Shown piece by piece: positions 40,581 through 53,878 of a stretch of DNA of 64,000 bases (positions are counted from its first letter, which is position 1; the number at the start of each line of letters is the position of its first letter). Origin of the DNA: Synanceia verrucosa (Eukaryota; Chordata; Actinopteri; Perciformes; Synanceiidae); NCBI GenBank assembly GCA_029721515.1, contig CM056559.1:6883001-6947000 (forward strand), given 5' to 3'. The translations under genes were made by a program, and so were the position numbers. The notes beneath the pieces are model-generated. The model was not told where the DNA came from. It saw only the letters and a list, made by a program, of their open reading frames with translations, and searched no databases.

Positions 40581-42539
40581 GGATCAAATGATTAAACAAA
40601 TATGATTTTTCTTGCCAATTAATTTGCTGATTTGTGGAGCTGAATAATAATAAATTGGTCTATAAAAGTCAAAACAATGTGCAATGTGCCTTGGCAAGTT
40701 CCTAAAACCCCAGATGGCTCTTCAATAGCTTGTTTAGTCTGACTGACAGTTTAAAACCCAAAGATCTTTCACTATCACATTAGACAAGAACGACAGCTAG
40801 TCTTCACAGTTAAATTAGGTAATATTGTACTTTTATACTATAACAATGGCTCAAATGATTTATCAGTTATCAAAGTAATTGCTAATAAGATCTGCTCTAC
40901 TGTAATCTCACATGAATTGAGATTTTAATGGCCAGTGGTAAGAAAGCTGCCCTCTGAAAGGAAGTTATCGTGACCATGTTATGATGTCAGGATTACATCA
41001 AGTAGGCCATATTTCACTCTGAGTGAATGTAACACAGCAGCCAATTACACATTCCTGTACAGGTTAATGGCAGTAGTTAACATATGGATTATTATCATAT
41101 GGACAATTATTCAAGAGGCACCATTTGATCGGCGGTGTATTGAATCTTTTTGAAACGTTGGGAAACCTGAAATTTATTGAAATATTCTTGAATATATTGT
41201 CTTGAATACTTGTTAGATTAATAAAAAGACTTCCATCTTTCTGGTTAAGCAATCACGATAATATCCCAGTGAATTCATGCATGTCCTAATTAAATATATA
41301 TACTGTATATATAAATAAACACTGTTATAATAAACAGTGTCATGGAGTAACACTGTGGGTGTATCTGAGCAGGTGACGCAGGTGTTTATTTCTTGTTTAT
41401 CTCTCTTTTCTGTTTAAGTTCAAGACATGTCATGCTAATTTTCAGTGTTTTTATATTGAGTTTTTTTCATGATATGTCCCCTTTGAGAAATTAGGAAGTT
41501 GTTTCAAATCAGAAGTCTGATGAGCTTGTTTGATTTCTACTGCAATGATAATAATACCCTCAAATCTGTTACTTTTAGTCATTTACTGGCTACTTTTAGT
41601 CAAGTGAGCGGCTGATTATTTTAGAAATTGCACAATTATGAGTTAATTCATTCTTCTCTCCTCTTGGGTACTTTTTGTTTTCTATATTTGTTTGTTCGCA
41701 GTGTTTGTCTGTGGCTGTTAATGTGCAGGTATACACAGGGTTCGAATTACGTGGGAGCTGAGCACCCACCCAGGAGGGGTGTGAGCTCCCATAAAGGCAG
41801 TAAATTCCTTCATCTGTGGGGGTCTCTGGGCAACATTCATTATTTTAATCACAGATATATTTTTCTGACAAAAACAAACATGTTTCCAAAAGAACTAGTA
41901 ACACTAAGTTTATTTGTTGTGGAAAAATTTCTCAACTGTCCCCCCCTCTATTTACGTAAAATGGTTCAATCCAGCTGCTGCATCAGACAGAGACATAAGG
42001 AGTGGAGGAGGAGATGTAGGATGCCTCAAAAGTCAGGGAGTAAAAAAAGAAAAGAAAAAAAAAAACTCAGATAGGAGAAAGAAGTGAAGCGTCGACAGTT
42101 TGTCACCTAGTTCTTTCATAGGCTTTGTGCTCACGTGTGCATGCTGTGTGTAAAATTGAATGGAACTTGTATGTAAGTATTGTCCCTTGTGTTTAGTGAA
42201 AAGTAACATTTAATAACAGTATTCATGTTCAGGATGGAGATCCTTTGTCTGCTCCAGTTACTCAGCTGTTGAGAACTCAATAAGGCTCTGCTTGCTTTTT
42301 CCAATTGATAGTCCAAAATATTCTTTTTGAAAAGACATGACAAAAAGACCCCATCAAATCCTTATATCTGAGAATCTGAAACCGAAGACTATTTTCATTT
42401 GATAACTGACTTAAACAATTTATTTGTCTGTCAATTGACTTATCATTTTGGCTCTAGTTGTCTTTAGGCTTTTTTTTTTATCCAGTTTCAGTCTGGCATC
42501 AGAGGTGAGAGGACAAACACTACAGCCAAATGTTAAGTA

Positions 42540-42970
42540 GAAAGATTTACAAGGTCCAGGGGGGCGCCATGGGACTGAGAACCCCAACACAGTTTGGTTA
42601 AAGGACAGCTCCCAGTGGTACTGGGGTTAACCACCCTCAAAACCAGAATTATATGTCTGCACACACCCACTGGACACACTATAGCTCAGATTCAAAATGT
42701 ACGGTAGTCAATAAGCTCCAAACTGAAGGGAGGTCACTCCCACCAGTAGGAGAGTAGACAACAAGGCACAAGTGTAGCCTCTGAATAAGCCCTTCAGGGC
42801 CCACACACTGAAATCGCAACAAGTACTGACGTGTCAAGACACTGTACAAACAAAACTACATTTAAAATCTCTCTCCCGAAGGAAGTATGTGATCCCCTGG
42901 AACCTCCCCTATGTAGTTAACTGTCACCAAAAGTTGCAAACAGCACATCCTCCCTCTCCCCCGAGTGCCA
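42540..42970. other. Unexplained block, compositionally distinct
   Basis: About 430 bp of more GC-rich sequence rich in CCC and GGG runs and CCACC motifs sits within AT-rich surroundings. No protein frame is recognised and no terminal repeats could be paired. It could be a retroelement LTR remnant, but this is a guess. Confidence 0.25.
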
Positions 42971-45900
42971 CTACCACAAAAAAACAGCTTTTTATCTCAA
43001 ACAACCTTTCAGCATTTAAATAATGGCTTTTTTTAACTCGTGCTTGTTTTCCCACCCACTCAATGAACCTCTAATCCAGATGGGATTTTGTGTGAAGTTT
43101 CTTTATTAATTCTGATATGTGTTTTAAGCTGCGGCATCGAGGCAGACTTACAAAAAACGTGTGGAGGACTTCATATTGGCAGATGTCTAAAGTTAAATTA
43201 TATTAACAGATACCGTAAACAGTTTGTTTATTGTATGCTTTCAGTAATATACTAGTCAAAAACATGATGTGTTATCTAAATTCCTTATCTCATGCTGCTT
43301 AGATCTCATACCTGGTTTGTTTTTGAAGGTCTGCAGGATTTTTTTCTTTTTTTTTTTATTGGTTCACCTTTTGTAACCAACAGCAACAGACATCAAATAC
43401 AGCTCGATGGAACATAGTGTTGAATGTCAGGTTCACTCTTGGGTGGCTTAGGGTAAATCTTCAAATTTTAATTGTCATGAGTGATAATTGCTCACCTCAA
43501 GTAAATAAGGATTACAGTTAATTAATTAAAAAAAATATATCTGACACACAGCTCCTTATGTGCCTGTATGTTTGCTTACTTTTATCTATGTGCATACTGT
43601 ATACATATGGGTATTGTGAGTATGCATGTGCATGTTAATACGTGATTTTTTTTCATTTCTATTTCAGGTGATGTAGTTTCGGGGTATATCTGAATGTGAA
43701 CAAAAGCTATCCTTAATTAAAAATGTATGGCTAATCCATCAGCGGAATCCCATGTGAAAGGTTGTGCTCCTGCATGACTGGACACAAAAACAATCCTAAA
43801 CTTCACCCTGTGTTATCGAGTCAGTAGCCGCAGATAATATCAAGCAATAAAATGGGCAGAAATGTGAGGCTGCCCTTTTCTTTTAATTTACTCGGCCATT
43901 CATACATCTGTTCACGTTCCTCCTTACCTTCTCAGTGCCCATTAAGATTGAGGCCTTGCGTTTTGGGCAGCTCAACGTCATCTTAATGCAATTCAAAGAC
44001 CTACATTCTACACCAGAGTTGCTGTGGCAACAAAGCACCCCCCCCTTCCCTTAGATGCTAAAAGATCAATATCCTCGATGGTGTGGCAGGAAATGCTCTG
44101 ACACAGATGGTCCTCAGAGAAACCCCGAGCTTATGACCTAGTTACCGTCTGAAAACTAACATAATCAAACAAGGCCTCTAATATGCTGAAATTATACGAA
44201 CTTGGAAAACAATATTAGATTAAATCTGAACTAAAGATCATAACACTGTTGGCTGCAGCTTTTACATAGGAGTCTATTTAACAGGAAGTGTGATCTGCAC
44301 TGCTGTAGCCTGCTTTGTTGTTTTCAGCTTTCCCAGCATTTTTTAAAAAAAAGGAAATTTGGGGAATTAATTTCGACAAGTCAGGCACACTGTGCTGCCA
44401 ACCATAAAGGAGCATCGCTAAATAAATAAATTCTCTCAAGGGAGTTTTGAATTGTCTCACACCGTGTGTGTATGCACATGGAAGTAGCTTAACAATGTGC
44501 GTGTGTTGTATTTTTATCTTGCTTTTGTATTCTTTGTAGAATAACATGCACGGAAGAAATGTTTTCAGTTTTAAATAGTGAAGGTGGTTGTATTTCAGAG
44601 ATGGAGGTCATATCTAAGCCTGCAGAGTCATAACAAGGAGTTTGGGGAAGTGTAAACACAAACCAAGCAAAGGTTCAGGTCTAGAGTCTTTCTTAAAAAC
44701 TGTCTAATGGTCTATTGAAACACAGTGTAACGTAGAAGTAATACCACACTCTGTTTGAGTAAATTCCATCAGTTGCTTTGAGAAAGTGTCCCACTGATAA
44801 GAACTTGAGCTTCAAGCTGTCCTGCTTTCGCTCAGAAAAGGACAACACACAGACCCAGATTTTAATGAGCGCTCTGATTGGACAGCGGTATTTCATAGTT
44901 AACGAGGTGCCCTGTTGTTGTCTGTCAGGCAGTAACCAGACAGCGGTGTGACCGAATGTCTGTGCAAGAGACCCAAAAGGAAAATCATTTGAGAATTTCC
45001 TGCAACACGGGTTGATGTGAAATGACAGAAATACACTCGCAATTTCTCACTCCTGTCACAATCTTGAACATACATAACAACTCTCATCAGACCAAGTGTG
45101 TTTGGTTTGAGACACGAGTGGAAACACACTGTTATGAATATGGGAAAAGCTGTAGAGCTGGAGGAAGAGAACTTGGCTTGTGCTTTATTTCTGCTATGAA
45201 ATTTGACATGTGGCATTTAAAATATTCCATGAATGTCACCGCTGGCGTTGTTAAATCAAATTTAATTTCGGGTTATTGGTACTGTGAGCATTAGATGTTT
45301 TTGCTTTAGGCGCAACAGGGGACAAAATCAGTGGTGTTAAGGACGTCAGCGCCACCTCAACATGGTGGAACGTAGATAAAGAGTCTCTAAAATTAGTCAT
45401 GACAAACTGGATCAAACACCGAAAATATAGAAAAACAGACATTTGTTTAAAATTCACAGTCAGCTTCTGCTGAATTAAAATAATTATGCCAGCCCTCTAA
45501 AAAAAAAGGATCAAAAGAGTCACCTGGTGTGGTGGGATGGGGTGGTGTGCTGCAGCAACACAACTGCTTTCCTCGTCACCCGCCGTCCGTTTAGTTTATC
45601 AGCGTTAACAGGCTCTCATCAGCTGTGAAGCTTAAAGCGTTAGCCATCTAGTTGGATGCCAAGGAGGGTAAAAACACTGACAATGTGGCATCAGCACATC
45701 ACAGTTTGTGTCCCACTGGGGTCTCTTATGGTTATTACAGCTGACGATCACTTTTTACTCCTGTCACCACAGGCGTGTTCTCTGCAAGACTGAAATCAAT
45801 ACCTCTAAATGGAAATCAGAATCAGAACATCCTTGATGCCGTCGTTGCAAGGACTCGAAAACAAACCCCATTTCCGCCATTTTCACCTTTACTTTTTGTT

Positions 45901-46103
45901 GTTGTGATTTACATGACAGGTTTCTGTCTAATTTCGCAGAACATCTCAGAAGCATAGGGAGAGCAAAGAGCACAAAAAGGTCATGAACATCCTTGAGTGC
46001 TGCTGACAAGCGCCCTTTTCTGCCTTTAATTCTCCATCCTGAGGTGGAATACTGAGCAAGATAAACACACTTTGCTTTGTTATATGACAGACATGTACAT
46101 GTG

Positions 46104-46342
<239 letters not shown>

Positions 46343-46699
46343 TTACCTAATGTAGGGACACTATCCTATGATCATTCAGGAAATTACATGGTTCGGTGGT
46401 GAAGCAGCCTGGTGGCACAAAAATAAATTCTGTTATTTCCATTAAAAGGCTACAGAGACATGGGTTTCTGACAGGGTTGGTGCAGCCTTTCATCATCTCA
46501 TCCCAGGTGCCATTATTTCAGAAAAGCTCCATTTCATTTTATGATTGATACCCTGCTGGCAGTTTCTGCAATCTTGGTCAGACTTTTGATTTTTGCAGCA
46601 GGCTCTCATGAAGGCTATGATGCTATTTATTAATTCAAAGATCTCTATTTTATGACTCAACATCTCTCCTCTTTTTTTCTCTGTCTGTTTCTCATACAG

Positions 46700-46719
46700 G
46701 ACCTGGAAAGTGATCAACA
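46700..46719 (+). other. lrfn5: 5'UTR part of the first coding LRFN exon
   Basis: A strong acceptor (CTGTCTGTTTCTCATACAG) ends at 46699. The 20 nt from there to the ATG are therefore the untranslated start of this exon, which shows that the transcript begins in at least one upstream exon. The ATG context (CAACAATGG) has a good Kozak match, with A at -3 and G at +4. Confidence 0.8.
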
Positions 46720-48095
46720 ATGGAGCGGCTGGTTTTGTGTGTGCTGCTGTGTGCAGCCCTGGTGAAGGGATACAGCTGCCCTGGCCGCTGCATCTGTCAG
46801 CACCTCTCCCCCACTCTGACTCTGCTCTGTGCAAAGACTGGCCTGTTGTTTGTCCCCCCCACCATCGACCGCAAGACTGTCGAGCTGCGACTCACTGACA
46901 ACTTCATCACCATCATCCGCAGGAAAGACTTTTTCAACATGACCAGTTTGGTCCATCTCACCTTGTCCCGTAACACCATCAGCCAGATCACCCCCCACTC
47001 CTTCCTCGGCCTGCGATCCCTGCGGGCGCTCCACATGGACGGGAACCGCCTCAGTGTGATAAAGACAGATCACTTTAAAGGCCTCGTCAACCTGCGGCAC
47101 CTCATCCTCGGGAACAACCAGATCCACCAGGTGGCCCCCACCTCCTTTGATGAGTTTGTTTCCACCATAGAGGACTTAGATCTTTCCAACAACAATCTGC
47201 GCAGCCTTCCCTGGGAAGCCATAGCCAGAATGACCAACATTAACACGCTCACACTGGACCACAACCTGATCGATCACATTGGAGTGGGGACATTTACGCT
47301 GCTGACAAAGCTGGTCCGCCTCGACATGACCTCCAATAGGCTCCAGAAGCTGCCGCCAGACAGCCTGTTTCAGCATGCACAGGTGCTGTCTGAAACCAAG
47401 GGCCCGAGCTCCTCCACGCTGGCTGTGAGCTTCGGAGGAAACCCTCTTCACTGTAACTGTGAGCTGCTCTGGCTCCGCAGGCTGACAAGAGAGGATGACC
47501 TGGAGACCTGCGCCTCACCAGAGCACCTCATGGACAAGTATTTCTGGTCCATCCAAGAAGAGGAGTTTATCTGTGAGCCTCCGCTGATCACCAAACATCT
47601 TTCCACTAAGCCCTATGTGATGGAGGGGCAGGGAGTGACTCTTAAATGCAAAGCTGTGGGTGATCCAGACCCAGATATTCACTGGCGGTCTCCAGACGGC
47701 AAGCTGGTACATAATAACTCCCGCACCATCCTGTATGATAATGGCACCCTTGATATTCTCATCACCACGCTGAAGGACAGCGGGGCATTTAATTGTGTGG
47801 CGTCCAATGCCGCAGGCATCGCCACAGCTGCTGTTGAGATCAACATGATCCCCTTACCCTTGTTTGTTAACAACACGGGCCACATGCGCGAGGACCCCGG
47901 CCTCTCTGACATCACTACGTCCTCCAAATCTGGCAATGACACCAAGGGCTACGACAAGCAGGACAGGAGGGTGATGATCACCGAGCTGACCTCCTCCTCC
48001 GCTGTGATCCGTTGGCCATCTGAGCGCCATATTCCCGGCATCAGGATGTACCAGATTCAGTACAACAGCACAGCAGATGATACTTTGGTGTACAG
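46720..48095 (+). CDS. lrfn5: LRFN/SALM family synaptic adhesion protein (LRFN5-like), coding exon 1
   Basis: This exon encodes residues 1-458 and part of 459 of a predicted 763-residue single-pass membrane protein. In order: signal peptide (about 1-17), LRRNT with Cys20, 24, 26 and 37, about six to seven leucine-rich repeats (about 52-215), LRRCT (motif NPLHCNCELLWLRRL, Cys245, 247, 264, 285), a C2-type Ig domain (Cys310 paired with Cys359, DSGAFNC motif), and the start of a fibronectin III domain (about 415 onward). Several N-glycosylation sequons are visible (Asn73, 332, 341, 384, 406, 449). LRFN/SALM proteins are neuronal postsynaptic adhesion molecules; LRFN5-type ectodomains are known to bind presynaptic LAR-type receptor phosphatases. 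The exon ends at donor CAG|GTAAG, splitting an Arg codon (VYR). Text similarity by recall is best to LRFN5; the exact paralogue is unproven. Confidence 0.95.
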
Positions 48096-48605
48096 GTAAG
48101 CCATGGTGGAGGGTGTGGATGGGTGGAGAGAGGGGAGGGTGGTAGAGCAGGGACATGAGGAAAGGTGAGACATCTGGAGTTACCATCTGCTAAATGACAC
48201 AACGCTTCATTATGGCAGATTGACGGATCCCAAAGATGCAAACTGATTAAGGGAGTCCAAAAATAAGCAGAATCCCTATAGGGTGGTGGGGGGATTAACT
48301 GAGGAGGAACATTTTTCCATAAATTAAAATGGATTAAAAGGCATTGAAATAGAAACATGCATAAAATGTACTGTTCGTGTAAGACACTTACAGATATCCA
48401 GATTGCTACTATCAGCTGAAGAGATGCTCTAAAGGACTAAAGATCCCTTTAAGCATCATTAAAACATAATATGACAATAAGCAACAACATGATGCCCAAC
48501 TATTTGACTGCATGTAAGTGTTTGTATCATTAGCCAGTGCTTGCATTAATTGGTTGAAACACAGAGTGTGATTAGATGTGGTTGTCTAATGATAGGCTTG
48601 GTTTC

Positions 48606-49160
48606 AGTGGTGGAGGAAGTATCGAAGCAGCAAAACCATACTAAAAACAATGGAATATTAATCTGAGAAGTAACTATCAACCACAGTTGTCAAATTAAAA
48701 AGATTAGATATGACTCTGAAATCTACTGAAGTACAGATGTATAGCAAAGTGTAAATAAAATATAACGGAAATAAAAGAGTAAAGTAGAGGTGCAGTATTT
48801 GTAAAAGTTACTTTTTTACACAGAGTTTTTGTAATTAAAATATCAAAAGTATAATTGCATATTATTCATTGACCCTTTCTGTTGCTTATACTATTTATCA
48901 TTTATTTTTATTCTTATTCTTATTCTTATTATTATTATTATCATGTGATTAATATGTTCAAAGCTTTTTTTCTATTTTTTTTCTATTCAACTCTATGCTT
49001 TGTACAAGACTCAAATACCATAAATTAATCAATAATTAAAATAGTAAAGTAGTCAATTAATTGTTGCAACTCTAAATCTTAATCTGAAAAGTAGATATAG
49101 CCTTTAAATGAATGTAATGTAGTAGAGTGAAAGAAAATATTTCCCTCTGAAATGTGTTGG
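48606..49160 (+). repeat. Truncated hAT-like dispersed repeat (CAGTGGTGGA family)
   Basis: It begins TTCAGTGGTGGAGGAAGTA and continues with text such as 'actgaagtacagatgtat', 'gtaaagtagaggtgcagtat', 'aatgtaatgtagtagagtga' and 'tccctctgaaatgtgttgg'. This is a well-known fish repeat whose ends read CAGTGGTGGAA by recall. The right end is missing. A more complete copy lies at 63480-63947. Confidence 0.6.
48902..48942 (+). repeat. (TTATTC)n/(ATT)n microsatellite
   Basis: Copies of TTATTC pass into ATT repeats over about 40 bp, inside the LRFN intron and the degenerate repeat copy. Confidence 0.8.
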
Positions 49161-50025
49161 AGGGCTTTGAACTATCAGACAATGACTATACATGAAAATT
49201 AATGCACAGTATTCAATCAATGTTTTACCTCTGCAACAAATCCTGTATGACGTACAGTAAATAAACACTCCTTTTAAAATTGTGAGTATAAACATTTGAA
49301 CCACCTTAAAATACTCTTAAATATGAGAAAATATTTGGTATACTGGTATACTGGAGAAGCACTTCAGGATTTATGTATTCATGGAGCTAGTTAATAGTCA
49401 TCAACTTTTTTTTTTTTTTTTGGTTTGAACAGATATAATGAGTCGCTCTCCTGTATAATTTTCTCATCCAGTTTAGACATGGAGCTGAGTGTTGTTTTGT
49501 CTTTAGGAGATACATTATTACCTACAAATGATAACCATCAAAGTCCCCCTTTAGGGAAAAGAAACATGCCTCTAATTATATTAATGCCAGTGTTGACCTG
49601 AAGACAATGCCTTTCTCCATCATATTTAGAGCGGTGTAATCTTGCATTTGCCAACAAACTGCGACCTTAGGTTTTCACATCATGTGTCACTTGCTTTGCA
49701 TCCTGCAGCAATTGTGGCATATTCTTACAGCAGTGAGCCTTGCCTTGTTTATCACCTTTCCTGTCATTTTATACACAAACCCAAAAGAGCAACTTCTCAG
49801 TGCCATTTTATGATATGTTCTCCCATAAGTCAACTGTAATGAAATGTTGTACTTTTTATGTTTGTATACCATAATGAGTGATAATGCTAGAGTTGTGATG
49901 GCCCTGTTTTCTTTTCATTGTGTCGACCTGATTTAATACACCTTATGCAGATGTGTAAACGTGGGTGTTGTTTATTCTGATGATTAACTGTCTCTTCACC
50001 ACCACCGTGTTTCTTCTCTCTGCAG

Positions 50026-50941
50026 AATGATCCCATCAACCAGCAAGAACTTCTTAATCAATGATTTGGCTGCAGGACGCGAGTATGACCTTTGTGTGCT
50101 GGCGGTTTACGATGATGGCATCACATCATTAACAGCCACACGTGTGGTCGGTTGTGTGCAGTTCCACACGGCCAGCGAGGTCAGCCAGTGCCGCTTCATG
50201 CACAGCCAGTTCCTGGGAGGAACTATGATCATTATTATTGGTGGTATAATTGTTGCTTCAGTGCTGGTGTTCATTATCATCCTGATGATCCGTTACAAGG
50301 CCTACAACGGCCCAGAGGATGCCAAGACCAAGGTCAGCTCCAGCATGCACTCGCAGACCAATGGCAGCCAGCAGCGGCTCCAGCGCTCCGCCTCTAAGCA
50401 ACCGTCTGATGAAGGCCAGCGTGAAGCTCGAGCGCCCAAAGAGTGCATGGCGCTGGTGCTGAGGGTGGACAATGAGAAGAAGGAGGATCCAGCAGCCACC
50501 ACTGGCATCCTGGAGGTGGAGCTGCCTCCCCTGACTGTAGACAAGATGAAGAGAAGAGCCAGCCTGGATGCACAGCGCTCTGGTCCCTCATCTGAAGATG
50601 CACAGACGGACACACAGACAGACAGTAGCCTGACGGGCTCCACCATGTCCCTGTGTCTCATAGGCCCCAACGCTGGCACCAAGGAGGCTCCCAGGCTGAA
50701 GGACAAGAAAAGCGCACTGGCCAACATGGGATTGCTCCCTAATGAGCTGGCACGAACTAGGCACAGATTCTCTTTTGATGGAGGGGATTACTCCATTTTT
50801 CAGAGTCATAGTTACCCACGGAGATCGAGGACGAGGTGGCACAAGTCCACCAACCAGCTCAACATGGAGTCGTCGTCGCCGCTCACCAACAGGAGAGTTA
50901 CGTTCAGCAGCACTGAGTGGATGCTTGAGAGCACAGTCTGA
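50026..50941 (+). CDS. lrfn5: LRFN family protein (LRFN5-like), coding exon 2 and stop
   Basis: This exon encodes residues 459-763. It completes the FNIII domain (DLCVLAVYDDGITSLTAT, Cys498), then an ectodomain stub with Cys514, a transmembrane helix (about 525-547, GGTMIIIIGGIIVASVLVFI), the juxtamembrane MIRYK, a SQTNGSQQR motif, and a Ser/Thr-rich cytoplasmic tail with a basic KRRASL site (634-639). The C-terminal 60 residues (RHRFSFDGGDY to EWMLESTV) end in a class I PDZ-binding motif, expected to bind PSD-95-type scaffolds. The frame joins exon 1 exactly (1376 + 916 = 2292 nt, 764 codons with TGA). In mammals LRFN1, 2 and 4 carry the PDZ motif while LRFN3 and LRFN5 lack it (established knowledge). 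An LRFN5-like membrane segment with this tail is therefore notable. Confidence 0.95.
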
Positions 50942-51850
50942 GGAAAGCAACATAGCTGGACTGAAAAAAAGACACATGTAAAAACACAAATATGTCTACA
51001 TACCACATGACACAGCAAATGATGAACACAAGCACATTTACTTACACATGCAGACTTTCTGTGAGTTGCTGGAAAAGAACGCAGCCTCCGTTCATCCTGC
51101 CTCCCCTTCATACTCCCAGAGAGGTTTGTTGGCCATGTCCTTTCTTTATGCAGCAGTGCCTTATTCTAAAAAATGTACGAATGGAGGATGCTGCTCACTG
51201 TAGTCATAAACCGTCCTCTCTTATCATCGCCTCCCACCCTGACGATGGGAAGCATTTCTTTGGATTTTTAATTTTCTCCTTTTCTTCTGTGACATGCCAA
51301 TGAGGTGTGGCGTCTGGATGTGACTGTTTTAATTGTTTAAAAAAAAGAAAATGAGTTAAAAAAATGTCATCATAACTGTAAAGTGAACAACCAGGTATCC
51401 TGTTATGTCAATCATGTTTTGGGTTCTTTCAAAAAAAAAAAAAAGAAAAAAAACTTTTGCACAGAAGACACGAGATACAAGGACAAGTATCACCACCAGT
51501 CTATACAATAATAATAATAATAATAATAATAATTAAAAAAGAACAGGATTTTACACATGCCGATTTCTATCCTATCGTTAGTGTAGAGAGGATGGACATG
51601 GAAACCAGCGTGGATTCCTCTTTGACAGTCGGACTGTATGATGTTAAATAGGTATTGTTCCAGATGTGACTGTATATTAATCAGTACTGTATCTGGCTGG
51701 TCTAGATAAAAAGACAACAAACAAAAAAGACATATATAAGTATATTAAAACATTGGTGTATGTGTACTAACTATGTAAGTAAGTAAGTCATATGTCACAT
51801 GACTTTTTACAAAGCATTTGGGTGTTGGCTGCAAGTTTTTACATTAAAAA
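50942..51850 (+). other. Probable 3'UTR of the LRFN gene
   Basis: Non-coding, A-rich sequence follows the stop. Variant polyadenylation signals ATTAAA occur at 51744-51749 and 51843-51848. No canonical AATAAA is obvious close by, so the true end is uncertain. The segment 51640-51715, just before these signals, looks unique and non-repetitive. Confidence 0.45.
51507..51533 (+). repeat. (AAT)n microsatellite
   Basis: Nine AAT units in a row in the probable LRFN 3'UTR. Confidence 0.9.
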
Positions 51851-53846
51851 CCTGTGTCATCGCACCTCTCCCTATTTAGTATGTCAAAGTTTGGACCATT
51901 TATTCCCTCGCCAAGGGTATTAAATTTTTTGTGTGGGTTAATAACCGTATCAGTTTCTTCTTGTGCTTCAGGGGCAGCAATGTGTGTGCACCACAGGGAA
52001 GGGACTCACAGATTGAGATGATAAATATTTGATTCCTGAGTACTATTTATAAGGCTCCTGTGAAAGCTGCACAACGACCACGGGAGCAGAGTGGGATGTG
52101 GGACGACAAGGGACATGATATCTGGACGTGACGCTGAATCCAAATGCAGCCAGTTGTTAATAACGGGGGTGCAGGATCAGTTGCATCCCACTAGGGGGAG
52201 ATGAGGCTCTGTGCGGTTCCCAGTAACCTGCAGACTGCAGAGAGGATGCCATTGTTACTGATATACTGGTAGGCAGAAAGCCTGAGTAGCATCCTTGTTT
52301 TGAGATTCAGGTTTCCTCAAATTCTAATTCTGGACAAAGCTTGGATCTTGAAATAAGCAGTATTTCTATTTCCAACACATCATGATGTAGCTGTAAGTGG
52401 AGATAAGGGCATCTTTATTAACATGTTTACAGACATCTATTATTGTGACTGGTGCGTAAATGGATCATGGATGATTAATATAATTACACAGCTGTGATCC
52501 TGTGATTAGAAACATGAACAAACCATCAAGGTTAATATATGTGGAAAAAAATCACTCAAAGTGCACTTTGATCTGTATACAACTACAGTATAGCGTGCCA
52601 GAAACCTTTATTTGTTTATATATTTCATATAACACTGGGGAGTGAAATAAGGTGTGACAGAAAAAGACATGGCAGTGGGACAAGATACGATCAAAGTACA
52701 TGAAGGATATTTGTCTGCCGCCACCCTCTCCTTCTCATTACAGCTACTTAGAGCAAAGTGTGATGAAACTGAGCTGGATGGACAGCAAAGAGAGAGGTAG
52801 AGATAGAAAACATGGAGCAGAGAGATAAGCAAAACCTCGATCCTCTTGAATCTCTTATTTGCTTCCTCAACGATGGAGAGGATTGAGCCAATGCACAGGG
52901 TCCTCTCTTCCTGTTTCCTCATTTTGAGCTAAAACCATCACATATTAGCCTGACGTGTTGTTTTTTTTCCAGCTAGAGGACTTTAAGGTGTAAATGCTCA
53001 GCTGCCAATTTGTGGTGCAGGCATTTTTTCAACCTCTGTCTGTCTCCTCATTAACTACTGATAGTTTCCAGTCCAGTGTGAGGATGTGCTGAGTTTCTTT
53101 CTGCTTGTATCTGTAACCATTATTCAACATAAAATCTGCTTAGACAGGAGCAGGCTGAGACTTCACCCAGTCTTCAAAATTGGCCAGGGCAGCCAAACTA
53201 GCGAGCACTGGGGGTACAGTGAAGCGTGTTGTGTCTCATCAGCACTTCTGAGTTGACTGCTAAAGAAATATGCCTCAACTTGGTGAGGGTGATTTTTTTT
53301 TCCACTGAAGATCCCATTTCATGTTTAATGCATAGTGATGTAAAAAGCTCAATCTGGTGTGGTGGGTTTAGCGTTTAAAGTCTTCCCTGATAACCATGGC
53401 ATCCACTCCACGGTATCGCTGCTTTTTTCATCAAACAGGCAGCTGAAGTGCTGAAAGTTAGCCGCTGATGCAACATTTTTTCACATTTTTGCTGTAATTT
53501 TCAACACAAAATATAATGGTTTCAAACTGACACAAATCTGCAAATTTTGGATTTATTTGGAACCTTGAGCCCACATTTGTAACTACACTCTTTTTTATTA
53601 CTTTTTATGTAGCATACACACAACTTGGTCAAAAAAATGACTTGACATTCTAAGCAAAACTAGTAAGTCCACAGCCATTCCCGCAGTTTTAAGTTGCTTT
53701 GAGCTAAACATGAGCCTGCTGACATGCTCACATTCAGGGTTCCTCCATATAGGGGTTCATGCCATGAACTGCACAGCACACCAAGGTGGAGGTGTTTACC
53801 TTGCGGTGCTAGTCACAAACCACAGTAAAAGTCTGTCACCTGCAGC

Positions 53847-53878
53847 CATTTTCAGCTCATTTTCAGCTCATTTTCAGC
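53847..53878 (+). repeat. Three-copy 11-bp tandem CATTTTCAGCT
   Basis: Two exact copies and a third of 10 matching bases lie head to tail. A simple local duplication. Confidence 0.85.

Larger units (their letters stand above)
48096..50025 (+). other. LRFN intron within the FNIII domain
   Basis: The intron begins GTAAGC and ends TTCTTCTCTCTGCAG. It is 1930 bp, phase 2, and interrupts the FNIII domain between VY-R and MIPSTSK. An intron at the R|MIP point matches my recollection of the mammalian LRFN arrangement. It contains a truncated dispersed repeat (48606-49160), an ATT/TTCTTA microsatellite and a long poly-T near 49405-49422. Confidence 0.9.

Noticed and set aside
41305..41345. Small hairpin ACACTGTT-loop-AACAGTGT
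   Set aside because: An eight-base-pair stem in AT-rich DNA is expected by chance; no RNA-gene features.
41628..42074. 148-codon + strand open frame
   Set aside because: It runs through repeat-like text (41735-41830) and an A-rich tract; no domain seen.
43655..43690. Good acceptor-like TTCATTTCTATTTCAG|GTGATG
   Set aside because: No convincing donor follows within exon-sized distance.
46714..47945. Multiple open frames opposite or out of phase with the LRFN exon
   Set aside because: They are shadows of the true LRFN frame, which alone shows LRR, Ig and FNIII motifs.
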